From: Micrasema longulum
Taxonomy: Eukaryota; Arthropoda; Insecta; Trichoptera; Brachycentridae
Assembly (NCBI GenBank): GCA_022494885.1
Contig: JAGVSM010001316.1
Location: forward strand, 186,001 to 250,000
DNA: 64,000 nucleotides
Direction: 5' to 3'
Shown here: in pieces, positions 11,415-22,339 of the stretch
How positions within the stretch are numbered: position 1 is the stretch's first letter
Layout: each line of letters starts with the position of its first letter
Translations under genes and position numbers: made by a program
The notes under the pieces: generated by a model
What the model saw: the letters and a program-made list of their open reading frames with translations, nothing else
What the model was told of the DNA's origin: nothing
The model's database searches: none

Positions 11415-12180
11415 CTTACCTGACTATTAAAAAAATATATCGGAGAAAAAATAAAAATCAACATTAAAAAGCACAGGTTTAACCAACAGAAATAACGTAA
11501 TTTGATTAAATAATATATTTTTATAACCTCAACGGGTTTTAAAAATTATAAAGATAAATAAAAAAGGCATACAATTTTGTGCAACGATATTGCACACAAT
11601 GTGCTGGATACACTGTGTGCAATATCGGATACAAGTGGTAGCACGGTGCTTTTGCGAGATTTATTTTGTTTTTCCTTTGTCTAAACTAGGTTCAAATTTG
11701 CATAAAAACACCCTATGCCCGCTTTTGCACCTATATTTCAACCCCGGTAACTTTAACCTGGTTTATATTTACTGTAAACTAGTATTAAGCATATTAAATG
11801 GCAAGGTGAATTACAATAAACCGAAATCTTAATGTCGTTAGTAATTTTTTTTTTGATAAAAAATTTAGTTGGGAAGTTCATATTGATGCAATCTACGACA
11901 GATTAGGATACTAGCTCAAAGTTATTTACGACACAAAAAGTTTTGTTTCATTAACTCTTTCGATATTTTGGGACTGCAAAGCAAGACAGCCTTTTCCTAG
12001 AATTTTCAGGAATTCAATAAAATGACAAGTATTTGCGTTTTTTTCCCTTAAGCACTGATCCCGGAACTTCACTCGGTCGATTTTATGAGCACATCATTAT
12101 TCCGATTTCGTATTTGTTGATCCGCGCACGAGATTGATCTCAGAACGATTTTAAAGATGGTTTTTTGTGTGTGGTTTGTT
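11415..12180. other. AT-rich sequence with one hairpin
   Basis: No coding signal was seen. The imperfect hairpin at 11583-11629 is listed separately. Confidence 0.45.
11583..11629. repeat. Inverted repeat (hairpin)
   Basis: The arms acgatattgcacacaatg and cactgtgtgcaatatcgg are reverse complements over about 17 of 18 positions and are separated by about 8 bp. It is an isolated structure, with no transposon recognised around it. Confidence 0.7.
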
Positions 12181-12184
12181 ACAA

Positions 12185-12935
12185 GAGTTTTTTTATTTTT
12201 TTATTTTTTATTTACAATTTTAAAAAACCCGTTAGGGTTACATTAGAAATTTAATATTGTCTAGTCATTTTATGTCTCGTCTAGTCTAGTTAGTTCAGTC
12301 ATCATGTGCTTTTTCAGATTGATTTTAAATTTGTCTCCAGTAAAAGTTTTCAAGTAGTAAGGTGGGTCGTTGTAGTGTTTAAGTCCTTTATGTAGTATTT
12401 TTGACTGTCCTGTGTTTGTCTTTGCTTTTTCAATATGATAGTGTTGTTGTTGTCTGGTGTTATATTTGTGTATGTCAGCATTTTTGACTAATATTATGTC
12501 GTCGTATTGTATGTTTCCCAGTGTTATTTTGTGCACAATTTTTAAGGTCTCAATTTTAGTCAAGTAGTTTATGTCAAACTGGTGTGTTTTTTTGTACAGT
12601 TCAGTCGTAGAGGTCAGGTAGGGTAGGTTGTATGTTAGTTTAAGAATTTTATTTTGTTGTCTTTGTATTCTTGTTATGTCTGTCTTGTTGCCAGTTGCCC
12701 AGAAGGCGATCATATAACTCAATTTGCTTTTGACATAGGCTTTGTACATCATAATTTTTTCCTTTCTTGGTATAAAATCTTTAATTTTGTAGAAGAGGCT
12801 ATGTAGTGATGCCATTACTTTAGTGAGTCCGTCTATGTGTTTTGTCCATTTTAATTGTCTGTTGTTACGAGGTACTGCTGTTTTTTTACTTACCCCCAGG
12901 TATATAAGTTGCGTCAAGATTGTGGAACTCAGGAT
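12185..12935 (-). pseudogene. LINE RT C-terminal third with 3' UTR (family L1b)
   Basis: An open minus-strand frame of 215 codons covers the end of a LINE RT protein. It begins YLGV (the post-thumb Y-L-G-V block), then LKWTKHIDGLTKVMASLHSL, then MMYKAYVKSKLSYMIAFWA (the Y-x-x-x-x-x-x-x-L-x-Y block), then KHNTRQQ-like HKYNTRQQQHYH, and LKHYNDPPYYLK near the end. The 3' UTR is short, with gggttacattagaaa and ccgttagggttaca next to a T-rich stretch at 12185-12225 (the A-tail). The 5' side is truncated inside the fingers/palm region. A second copy lies at 19440-20015, and a third, more diverged end at 23335-23415. Clade uncertain; the layout fits a CR1/RTE-like element. Confidence 0.8.
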
Positions 12936-13264
12936 AAGGACCTTCCGGTCACTTCTGGGTAAAATGTATGATATTCAGGTGAGACTATTAAAGGGGATTG
13001 TACTGAATAGCGCAATCCGTAAGGTGGAACATATGAAATAAGGTGTTTATTTCAAACTCTATAATGTCTTTCCGGTAAAACAACTTTGTGACTTTAAATT
13101 GATTGTAGATCCAAAATAAATGAAAAATGTTTTCCACACTTACAACAGTGAATTAAAAACTAAAAGTTTTTTGGTTGTTTCACGAATTACATACTACTTT
13201 CATCATGTATGTAAAACTAACTTGCAGATCTGATATGGGCAATTAGTTTACGTATTATATAATT

Positions 13265-13385
13265 TAACTTGTGTACATATATTTTTTTAAATATATTTGG
13301 ACCCCTGTATTTAGTAGCCTTACGTGTCATGTACAAGGCTAAGGTACTCGGAAAAAATCGTTTTTGTTTGTCTTGGAAATGGGAT
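13265..13385. other. AT-rich spacer
   Basis: Sequence between two LINE fragments; nothing is recognised here. Confidence 0.4.
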
Positions 13386-13389
13386 GTTC

Positions 13390-13860
13390 GATCACTGATT
13401 TTGGTTTATGACCTTTATGAGTCCAATCACCATTGTTGCAAAGTTCAAGAAAAATGGCGCGTGATAACTACTTTTTACTACAGTGTGGATATCTGTTAAG
13501 GATATTCCATCTTTCCTGCATTCTGCTTCAAGATTATGGCGTTGCAAACTGAAAAATGGGCACTGAAATAACAGATGTTCGATGCTCTGTGAAGAAATAT
13601 CATCGCATGGATAATAGTCATCATTCCTTAATTTAAACCTATATAGATAACTTCTCATAGCTCCGTGTCCGGTAAAAATTTGGGTCGTTTTGAAAGTACT
13701 TGGGTGATGATGACGGAAGTTTGCTGCATCAGCCAGCGTTGGGAAAAACATTTTAGTGATTTTACCTGCAGAAGAAGCGCGGTAGTGATCCTCCTTACGC
13801 TGCTGCGTATTTTGTTTTATACAGCGTTAAGCAAAGCTAAGGGGAAATTCTGAGAAAAAA
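13390..13860 (-). pseudogene. LINE C-terminus with zinc-knuckle-like tail
   Basis: The minus strand gives DHYRASSAGKITKMFFPTL, then TTQIFTGHGAMRSYLYRFKL, then DDYYPCD, then SIEHLLFQCPFFSLQRHNLE. This is the tail of LINE proteins that end in an RNase H/zinc-knuckle region: T-G-H-G-x-x-x-x-Y-L-x-R-F ... C ... E-H-x-L-x-x-C-P-x-x-x-x-x-R. The reading continues upstream through one stop (RCIKQNTQQRKEDH) to about 13860. The first Cys of the knuckle is kept and one expected neighbour is lost. Best guess R1/LOA/I type. Confidence 0.75.
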
Positions 13861-13879
13861 GGTGCCGTTCTTTTACAAG

Positions 13880-14395
13880 TTGCCATTTAATATTTTTGAG
13901 CTACCATTAAACAAAAAAATCAACAATGAATAATGACCAGACCAGATTTGGTCATGATATTCACAATTGCAATGCGCGTTACTCTGGGAACCTTCATGTG
14001 TCTAAGTTTCGCTCAACAAAGTTCGGCAGTTTGGAAAATATTGGCCATTCCGAATATAATAAACTGAACGACGAGCTAAAACACGAAAAATCGAATAAAA
14101 ATTCCAGAAGTGTCGCAATCAAAAATATTACTTAAATCTTTTTGATAGTGATAGTTATTAATGTCATTTATAAAGATGGTGTAAAGAACTGTGTTTTATG
14201 ATTCTTATACAAAAATGTTTTCTTACTATTTCGGATGTATCGACCATGTATGATATTATGTATTGTCACAAAAATTATTTTATTTATGTACGGTCCCAAA
14301 TAAGATTCTTTAATAACTCCTGGGAGTATAATATGTACTTTTTGTATTAAATGTTTTATTAATAATAAAAAATAAAAAATAATTATAAAACAGAT
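13880..14395 (+). pseudogene. LINE C-terminus, 3' UTR and A-tail
   Basis: The plus strand from 13938 reads RFGHDIHNCNARYSGNLHVS, then KFRSTKFGSLENIGHSEYNK, then LNDELKHEK, ending in a stop at 14133-14135. It fits the H-x-Y-N-T-R ... R-T ... G-x-x-x-Y-N-x-L-P-x-x-x-K pattern of RT C-termini, with Cys and Ala replacing the usual residues. About 230 bp of 3' UTR follows. The tail aataataaaaaataaaaaat lies at about 14370-14390. The 5' truncation point is near 13880, directly beside the opposite-strand fragment. Confidence 0.7.
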
Positions 14396-14399
14396 ATTC

Positions 14400-14610
14400 T
14401 TCTTCTTCTAACGTGAATTACTACGTAAAAAGTAAAACTTTGGCTAATAGGCATTTCTCTATGGTAGGTACAAGGATATTTAATTTACTAAATCAAGTGA
14501 CAAAGGAGACTGAATCATTTTCAAAACTTTAATCTGGTTTGAGTAATAGGTCTGCTCGAACGGAAATGGATCACGGTGATAGAATGTGGAATAACTGGTG
14601 AACGACCAAT
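14400..14610 (+). pseudogene. Probable second LINE C-terminal fragment
   Basis: The reading YYVKSKTLANRHFSMVGTRI followed by FNLLNQVTKETESFSKL resembles the 'R-x-F-x-x-x-G-x-R-x-F-N-x-L-P-x-x-V-R-x-x-x-S-F-x-x-F-K' ending of some LINE proteins. It starts right after the tail of the preceding element and stops at 14529. The match is short, so confidence is moderate. AT-rich sequence with a tgtatgtg-type microsatellite (about 14690-14800) follows. Confidence 0.4.
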
Positions 14611-15890
14611 ATGTATATTATATAAAAGTAAAGATCAATAAACATGTAAAATGTAATATAATAAAAATTAATGATATGTAAAAACCAAATATGTATGAAT
14701 AAAATATAATATGTATATTAATGTGTGAATACATATGTTTATATGTGTGTATGTATGTGTAGATATATGTACATGTATGTATATTTATGTTTATGAATGC
14801 ATTGCCAATGCTCCGACTCAACACGGATTTTCTAGCAAGTCAGAGCAAGTTTACAGGCATGGTTTGCTCTTGATTGTGTCACTAAAAACTGTGTCTATGT
14901 TATTAAATGTTTGCACAATAGTATTAAAAAATAAAATGAAAGTTATTCAAAACAGTTTAAACAATAAGCTGATTAAAATATTAAATAGGTCAAGTACGTA
15001 CATAGTTTTAAAATGGAAAATTAGATCTCACTAATAAATAATCAAAAGGCGCATTATATATTGTAGGAATAATTATCAAAGTATAAATTTGCTGATGAAG
15101 TTAAATTGACAATTGAGATTTTTTAAGGATAAAATTTCAATACTTGGTATAATGATTTCAATTGATGAAAAAGTCGTGCTTTATCTAAATCTAAAGGCTA
15201 AAAAGTTTTCAACCCCACTGTTGTAAATTTCTAAAAGGTTCATATTATTGAAAAGAGGGTTAAAAGCCTCGAGTATTGGTAGTAAAACTTAATTGAATTC
15301 CACTTAAGCAAACAATCGCAAAACTGAATAAAAAAAACAAGAAAAAATATGTCAAGCGTGCACATTATTTACACAACAAAAATGGTTCTACGTCCTTACG
15401 TTTTATTTTATTTTATCTGGTTAGAAAAACTATCTTATTTAATATGTATTTCATTTACCTATAACTTTAATTACTTTGACCATTTGAATGAATTTAACCA
15501 TACTAAAATAAAAATTCAAACATTATTTGTATTCTTCCTTAATCAGGGTTTTTACCAAAGAGCATCCTTCGCATCGAAAGCACTGGTCCAGGATTCTGAT
15601 TTCATTTCACACGCGGACCTTCATTCTCACCCGAACGAAAAATATCTTTCATATTTAGATCCATAGTATCTAAAATCAAAATTGATTTATTTTACCAAAA
15701 TAACATTGCAAATAACAAAATAATATATTTAAGGCAAATTTATCAAGTTGGGACAATATATCGGACCAGGAAACCGTGAGCAATGGTTTCCAATTTAAAG
15801 GTATCAATTTTCTCCAACAGCAAGAGTATTTATTTTTATATATACGGCCAATGGGAATTTTTAAGGACATATTTATGAAAAGAAAATTAT
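14611..15890. other. AT-rich sequence, nothing firm
   Basis: This contains the microsatellite noted at 14690-14800. Open frames at 14735-15034 and 15349-15666 (plus) and 15676-15915 (minus) have no recognisable domain. The last overlaps the 3' end of the LINE fragment that follows and is probably its UTR. Confidence 0.4.
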
Positions 15891-15894
15891 TATA

Positions 15895-16740
15895 AAGGAA
15901 AGTAGAAAGACACAATGATATAGAGTAGACTTGGTGGGAGTAGAAGCAGGAGAGAGGTGTTTATAATTGAATTCGATTCAGTGATCATATGAAAGAAGAC
16001 AATTTGTTATCAAAGAAATCAAGACTGGCATCTTTGTTAGCAGATCTAAGAATTCTGGGCATAGGGGAATGAAAGCCATAGTTAGTTCTATGGTTATCGG
16101 TATGAAAAAGTAAGTTTTGTCTGAGGTTTCTAGTTGGGATATTTAATTGTATTGAGCTCAGTAGTTCAGGCGCATCAAAGAGTGAGTTGAGAATTTAAAA
16201 AAGGACTAGGTCAGATTTATTTCAACGGTCTTGAAGAGATGATAATATATTTAAGCTAGTTTCTAACTCATGATACGTATATTGGTCTCTGTATAAGCCC
16301 AACCTCCAGCCTTTCTTTCTCAAAATCAACGTTGAATTGATTCAACATTCTTGATGTGAACATCATAATATGGAGACCAGATAACATAGGAATACTCTAG
16401 GTACGGGCTAGCTTGGGAACAGAAGAGAGTTTTGAGGGTATTGATATTTTTGAAGTCAGTTGTGCTTCTGTTAATAAATCCAAGGAGTTTTAAGGATTTA
16501 TTGATAACATGTTCAATATGAATTGTAAAATAAAGTTAAGTGTGAAGTATATTACCTAAATCTCGTATACTAGACACAGATGATAATATTTCATGGTTCA
16601 GTGAGTAGTCATATATGATTGGATTTTCCAGACGAAAAAAATCTCATAACCTTGCACTTATTTAAGTTGAGATGTAGGTTTTTGGATGAGCACGCACAGT
16701 AACCTCTTAAAAGTAGTTTCACTGATGTAAAATAAGTCAA
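15895..16740 (-). pseudogene. LINE RT palm-to-C-terminus, heavily mutated (CR1/Jockey-like)
   Basis: The minus strand preserves consecutive blocks in shifting frames: HLNLNKCKVMRFF, YDYSLNHEILSSV, SIRDLGNILHT, HIEHVINKSLKLLGFINRS, FCSQASPYLEYSYVIWSPYY, YRDQYTYHELETSLNILSSL, LNIPTRNLRQNLLFHTD, TNYGFHSPMPRILRSANK and LDFFDNKL. Together they cover the segment after the YADD active site, the D-L-G-V block, the L-E-Y-x-x-x-V-W-S-P block and the TNYG...SPMPRI end. At least two frameshifts and several stops break it. The C-terminus is the same domain type as the array at 336-1395, but the sequence differs. Confidence 0.85.
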
Positions 16741-16744
16741 TCTC

Positions 16745-17370
16745 AAAAATACACATCAACAAAATATCAGTTTGAGAAAACATAATTATGTATTTTAATA
16801 TCAAGATACTTGGTTATCTCGGAGAAATTAAAATTTATAGGGAGTACGTTAGAAAGCTTTTATCAGATAAAAACTTTACGGAGTTTAATTAAAATGAATT
16901 GAGAATTATTATTGAAATTGTTTTCAGCGCAGAGTTTCGGGAAAATATCTTTTGTTACGCATTTTACAATGGAAGTTTAATTTAAACCATAATTCAGAAA
17001 TGAATTTCGTGAATTAATATTATTTCGAACGATTGTTATGTCCAACAAACCAAATTGAAACAATTGATATAAGAATGGGAGAAAATTAAAAACAGAATAA
17101 TAAATGATAATCAACGATCTTAATCAAAAACAGTTTATAATCATAATGGTGATTTATCATCGGTGCGAGTGTCGGAAAATATCATCGTTTCCTTTCCGCA
17201 TTAGTACATCAACCGAAACGTAGCTTAATCACTTTGTAAATAAAGATAAGATAATCGTCTGATTTTTCAGGTGCCAGTAATTTGTAATTGTTTTATTTAT
17301 TAATATTATATAACTGTATACTTAATTAGTAGGTAGTAATATTATTTTGCATAAAAATGTCTGCCTTAAA
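16745..17370. other. AT-rich sequence, nothing recognised
   Basis: No motif, tail or inverted repeat was identified. Confidence 0.4.
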
Positions 17371-17384
17371 ACAGGTTGTACCTA

Positions 17385-18012
17385 ACATATTACAACAGAG
17401 ATGAAAAACATTTGAGATAAGGTAATATAGAAGTCTAGGCATCTACAGGGCTTATGACCTGTCAATGGCTGGTTTACACACTGTGTAACATTCACCATTC
17501 TGCCTATATTTGAACATCTATATTCCTTCAATTATTTTATCTGTTGATGTTTGTGAAGTTAAAGAGCTGAAACTTTATTTATGCCGGTGAGATTCATCTA
17601 ATTGACTTATTTCACCTACATACTAGGCAACGCCTGAAAATGTTATTTTTTCAATTTCTATACTTCTTCATGGACCGGGTAATTTATCAACAATATTTTG
17701 AATTTGTCCAAATTTTTGTAGACAAGGACTGGATTCAACTCCCTGAGGAGCTGTTTATATTAACATATTACAACAGAGATGAAGAACATTTAGGAGATGG
17801 TAATATAGAAGTCTAGGCATCTACAGGGCTTATGACCTATCAATGGATGGTTTAAGTGGCCACTTTACACACTGTGTAACATTCACAGATCATAAGCCAT
17901 TGACAGGTCATAAGCCCTGTAGATGCCTAGACTTCTATATTACCTTCTCTTAAATGTTCTTCATCTTTGTTGTAATATTTTGATATAAACAGCTCCCCAG
18001 GGAGTTGAATCC
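17385..18012 (+). mobile_element. FB family composite with 12-bp flanking duplication
   Basis: The direct repeat AGGTTGTACCTA flanks the unit at 17373-17384 and 18013-18024. Inside is a forward subfamily-B copy (acatattacaacagagatga ... gcctgaaaatgttatt ... gactggattcaactccct) to about 17755. A second forward head follows at 17763-17887, then the inverted head at 17888-17990. The last two form a large palindrome with arms of about 95 bp. The inverted part ends ctccccagggagttgaatcc. No open frame matches a transposase, so it would depend on an unseen autonomous partner. Confidence 0.8.
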
Positions 18013-18024
18013 AGGTTGTACCTA

Positions 18025-18424
18025 GTTAGGCAGACTAGACATGATCCAGAGAAATCTGTTACCTAACTGTGTATGTAGTAGATAAAGTAATTGTTATTTT
18101 TGTAAGTAAACCATGATTATTAATATGTATCTAGAACTGTTGATTTTCCAAATAAAATCAAATAAAATAGGACTCCTTTAATTTCTTGTAAACGTCAATG
18201 ACCTGAAACTTTGTAATCCAATCTAATAATCAATAAATTCAAACAACACTGAATAAATAAAAATGAACAATAGAATACGAATCATTAAATTTAACTAAAT
18301 AAGAAACCATGAATCTACTGTCAAGTTATATTGTCTTGCAAATATTCTATGACCTTTTAACAGCCTGTGCTTGACAACATCTTTAAAAATCTTTGTTGAA
18401 AAACATGAATACAAAAAGGTAATT
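18025..18424. other. AT-rich sequence, nothing recognised
   Basis: No motif or repeat end identified. Confidence 0.4.
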
Positions 18425-18500
18425 TATTATAGAATCGTATCGAACCTCAGACCTCTTGATCCGGTGTCCACAATACTACTCACGGGACCACAACCCGTCT
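18425..18500 (-). mobile_element. SINE-3 tRNA-like head fragment
   Basis: The reverse complement reads gggttgtggtcccgtgagta ... tctgaggttcgatacgattc. This is a tRNA-like A-box/B-box arrangement shared with the plus-strand copy at 35517-35665. It is truncated, and no tail is seen. Confidence 0.55.
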
Positions 18501-19435
18501 CAAAATAAAGTATGATCCTTCTTCGTAAGTTGAAAAGAAAAATAAATATTCATTCAAAATCTCAAACGATAACTATTTTAAAAACTCTTCTAGAAAAGAT
18601 TGATATTTTTGAACCCCACAATTTGCATGTTAGATGACTCTAGCGACATTTACACAGATAAAGTTTACTCTAACTTTATCTTCGTGGACCGTGAATCTTC
18701 TTAAAGATTTTCTTTAGCCAACAATGTTCAACCTACATAATTTAACTTGTTTTTCGTCTGTTTAAAAAAACTAAATCTATTTTTATTATTATATTTAATC
18801 TAGTACTATTCTCATTACGTAATATTAATGATATTATTAATGATAGTTCGGTGAATGTCCCTTATCAAGCACAAGAACTTGCCTTTTGCGTTAACTAGCG
18901 ACCGAAAATACTTTTTAATATTTGTACTTTATTCTGGAACAGACTCAAAAGATCAATTTGAAAACACATATTTTCGATCAATAATATTTTAGGTATGTCC
19001 AAATGTTTATAGCCAAGGCCTTATTATTATCATTATTATTTTCTGTTTTTCTTTTTATTCTGTATAATGTTTATTTTATTTGATGTGTATTCGAAATTAT
19101 AAAGCTTGAAATTACTAAATAAATAAAAAAAATATGTTAATAGTCTGTAATTAGGTTGTTATTTTTTTTCAATTTACAGAAGTCAAGAGATTGAAAGGAT
19201 AGATAATTTGTTCATTTTTAAACATGGGTAGAATATGTATATTTTTTTATTTTAACGCCTTGTACGCTTTTACATGTTATATATATATTCATATAAAATC
19301 AAAAATGTGTTTTACAAAAAAGTAGCAAATAAAAATAAATTAAGAATGAGAAAAAAAAATATTAAAAAAATAAATTATTAACATATTAGTAAAAAAACAA
19401 TGGTTTTACATAGAATACATACATATTTTTAATAT
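18501..19435. other. AT-rich sequence, possible LINE tails
   Basis: No coding is seen. The stretch around 19020-19130, ending ttactaaataaataaaaaaa, looks like a LINE 3' UTR and A-tail on the plus strand, but nothing coding precedes it. The left part is featureless. Confidence 0.35.
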
Positions 19436-19439
19436 TTTT

Positions 19440-20015
19440 TTTATTTATTTACAATTTTAAAAAACCCGTTAGGGTTACATTAGAAATGTAATATTGTCTA
19501 GTCATTTTATGTCTCGTCTAGTCTAGTTAGTTCAGTCATCATGTGCTTTTTCAGATTGATTTTAAATTTGTCTCCATTAAAAGTTTTCAAGTAGTAAGGT
19601 AGGTCGTTGTAGTGTTTAAGTCCATTATGTAGTATTTTTGACTGTCCTGTGTTTGTCTTTGCTTTTTCAATATGATAGTGTTGTTGTTGTCTGGTGTTAT
19701 GTTTGTGTATGTCAGCATTTTTGACTAATATTATGTCGTCATCTTGTATGTTTCCCAGTGTTATTTTGTGCAGAGTTTTTAAGGTCTCAATTTTAGTGAA
19801 GTAGTCTATGTCAAATTGGTGTGTTTTTTTGTACAGTTCAGTCGTAGAAGTCAGGTAGGGTAGGTTGTATGTTAGTTTACGAATTTTATTTTGTTGTCTT
19901 TGTATTCTTGTTATGTCTGTCTTGTTGCCAGTTCCCCAGAAGGCGATCATGTAACTTAATTTACTTTTGACATGGGCTTCGTACATCATAATTGTTTCCT
20001 TATATTGCAGTGGAG
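19440..20015 (-). pseudogene. LINE RT C-terminus with 3' UTR (family L1b, copy 2)
   Basis: This is a near-identical shorter copy of the element at 12185-12935. It shares MMYEAHVKSKLSYMIAFWG, KTDITRIQRQQNKIRKLTYN, the HNTRQQQHYH block and LKTFNGDKFKINLKKHM near its end. The 3' UTR and the T-rich tail at 19430-19460 are the same as well. Homology stops near 20015, which marks a different 5' truncation point. The open frame continues to 20040 with unrelated residues, so its N-terminus is not part of the element. Confidence 0.8.
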
Positions 20016-20049
20016 AGAACAACGGTGAATTTTTTCTCATTGTTTATTT

Positions 20050-20340
20050 TAAAATAATCTTAACTTAGAAGAATTTCGAAAAATAATAAATAAAAAATAC
20101 TGATATAAGTTAATAAAAAGTACACAATTTAAATTAACAAAGGAGTTTTAAGGGACCGAAATTTTAAAATAATGAATTGATACACTGCCATTTAAAGTTC
20201 AAAGGTGTTATTTTTAATATATCTATATTACTCGCGTATTTATTTGCAAACGCATAAACTCTCCTTATTGGCGAGTGAGCACTGTAGTTTATTGTTTATG
20301 TACAAGTACATATAAATATACATAAGGTATATTTATGTTA
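20050..20340. other. AT-rich sequence, nothing recognised
   Basis: No motif or repeat end identified. Confidence 0.35.
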
Positions 20341-20349
20341 CACATAAGT

Positions 20350-20465
20350 ATACGTTACAGAGTGTGTAAAGTGGTCACTTAAATCGGTTTATGACGGTCA
20401 TAAGCCCGGTAAATGCCTAGATTTCCATATTTACTTCTCGAAACTGTTTTTCAACAGAGATGTTG
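20350..20465 (-). mobile_element. FB family head fragment
   Basis: The reverse complement matches the FB head: tctaggcatttaccgggctt, then gtgaccactttacacactct. It ends at aacagagatg. Both flanks are AT-rich. It is a truncated copy of about 115 bp. Confidence 0.6.
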
Positions 20466-20469
20466 AAAT

Positions 20470-20925
20470 AAATTTCAATACATTTTGTATTTAAATGTAC
20501 TGTAGAAAATCCTTTCATAAATTGAACAAAAAATAGATTTAGATTTCTTTTTCTTTTAAAAGTAGGCACGTGGAGTGAATGGTTAGTTAAGAATTCTTTT
20601 TAGCCACGCGAAACAAACTGAAAGAATGCAATTAATTGCTAAGGGAGATTTTAATTCAAACGGGAAAGCGATTGGTCACGTTTTACTGTACCCTTGTAGA
20701 ACTTGTGTACTTCTCCGAAGCTTTGATTGAAATTACGAAATAGGCACTCCACTGGAGTCTATCGGAAAAATCAAAAGAAGAAACTTTGTAAGAAAAAACA
20801 TTTTGATATAACTGTTTAAGAACATGTCATTTTTTGTAGGTACATGTAACGAAGATTTTTATCGGTGAAAACCAAATGCCGCCTATATAACGGCTGAATA
20901 TTCTTTTTGATCTACGCGTGCAAAT
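20470..20925. other. AT-rich sequence, nothing recognised
   Basis: No motif identified, apart from a moderately GC-richer stretch at 20560-20720 that gives no readable protein. Confidence 0.35.
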
Positions 20926-20929
20926 TTTA

Positions 20930-21310
20930 GTAACTCACTGGGGCCTAAAACAGCAAAATACCGAGTTTGGAGAATAGATTTCTAAGAAGAATCTTGGTGG
21001 TTTGACTTTGTAAGGAATGAGGAAATAAGAGAGCGGTCGTTGGAAACTCCCGTGACAACTAACATCAAGCGAAAGAAAAGCGGTTAACTGGGCCATATAC
21101 TGTGGATCCTTCCCGAGAGCCTTGACCACGCTTGCCTTCGTTACAAGGCATCAAGTTCTCGACATCCTAGACGCCCGCTGTTGACTGTTCGTTTGCAGTT
21201 CATGTCAGAACTACGGGACGCGAATCTGACTTGGGAGGACTGACAGGAGCTGGTAGCCGATAGAGATGCCTGGAGGCTATTTGTGGACACCATATGCTCC
21301 AAATAGGGAG
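20930..21310 (+). pseudogene. RTE-type LINE RT C-terminus
   Basis: The plus strand reads YRVWRIDF, then FDFVRNEEIRER, then NIKRKKSG followed after a stop by LGHILWILPESLDHA, then LQFMSELRDANLTWED, then QELVADRDAWRLFVDTICSK and a stop at about 21305. This fits the RTE C-terminal pattern R-N-E-E-I-R-x-R ... I-x-x-x-K-x-x-x-x-G-H-I ... L-x-W-E-x-x-x-x-L-A-x-D-R-x-x-W-R-x-x-V. Two in-frame stops replace Trp and another residue. No active-site block survives upstream. A cousin on the minus strand at 27590-27930 has a longer match. Confidence 0.7.
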
Positions 21311-21314
21311 CGAA

Positions 21315-22010
21315 CATGGATTGATAAAGAACGAGAATATAATAATATTTTTCAATATACTAAATTATTGAAACGTAAAATTTAATTATTGGTTATTTAT
21401 TATGTAAAAAATTAAAACCATTTTTGTGTAAAGCAATAATTTAAAACAAAACTGTTTATGCGTCTATTACAGATTTCTTTCAGTACAAAAAATCAAATAG
21501 AATAATATTTATGATAAAATTTCAATTTAGTTTAGTTGGCAAGTGATTAGTTAGTATTAGGGCAAGTATAATATATGTATATTTAGTAATATGAGTATTT
21601 GTTACATTAAGTTTATATAATAGTTAAGTTTAATAGCATATGGCTTAGTTTAGCTACAGCTTACAACCAATATTTTCCTTAGCGGATGAGTTCAAATTTT
21701 AGAATCGCCATTTCAATTGGATTTTTTTCAAACGGTTTTTTTTATCGTGATGTTACAAGTAAGTGATTTTTTTTAATTCTAATATATTTTTTCAGTACCA
21801 TTAAAAATGAAAATAAGACTATTGAAAAAAATATATAAACTACCTGAACTTTCGTATTGCCACCTATTATTTGATGAGTTTAATATTAAATATTGAAATT
21901 TCCGTCATTTAATATTATTTGATTATCTTGTGTTTTAGTAAATAGTGCATTTATTTAATAAATGAAATTTGTTTTTTCAGGTAAATCGATAATATAATAT
22001 ATATTATCGA
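21315..22010. other. AT-rich sequence, nothing recognised
   Basis: An AT palindrome (tcgataatataatatatatt ... atcga, about 21985-22010) sits beside the next FB copy. Nothing else was identified. Confidence 0.4.
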
Positions 22011-22014
22011 CTAT

Positions 22015-22330
22015 ACTAATATATGATTGTAAATACAGGGCTTTTGACCTGTCATTGGCTGGTTTAAGTGGCTACTTTACACACTATGTAACATTCACCA
22101 TTTTGCCTTTTTGAACATCCATATTTCTTCAATTATTTATTCCATTTGTTGATTTTAGTGAAATTGAAAATCTGAAACCTTTATTTTTGTGAAGAGATTC
22201 ATCTGACTGAATTATTTCACATACTAGGTAACGCCTGAAAACAATTTTCTAATTTTTCTTCCTACTCCCGAGGGGGTTAAATCTAGTCTTTTGTCTCCAA
22301 ACATTTGGACAAACTCAAATATTGTAATGT
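22015..22330 (+). mobile_element. FB family element (truncated)
   Basis: It carries the FB interior in order: aatacagggcttttgacctg, ggctactttacacactatgt, tctgaaacctttattttt, taggtaacgcctgaaaacaa. It ends with an inverted ctagtcttttgtctcca and catttggacaaactcaaa. The head (attacaacagag) is missing. Roughly 315 bp. Confidence 0.7.
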
Positions 22331-22339
22331 AATATTCAT

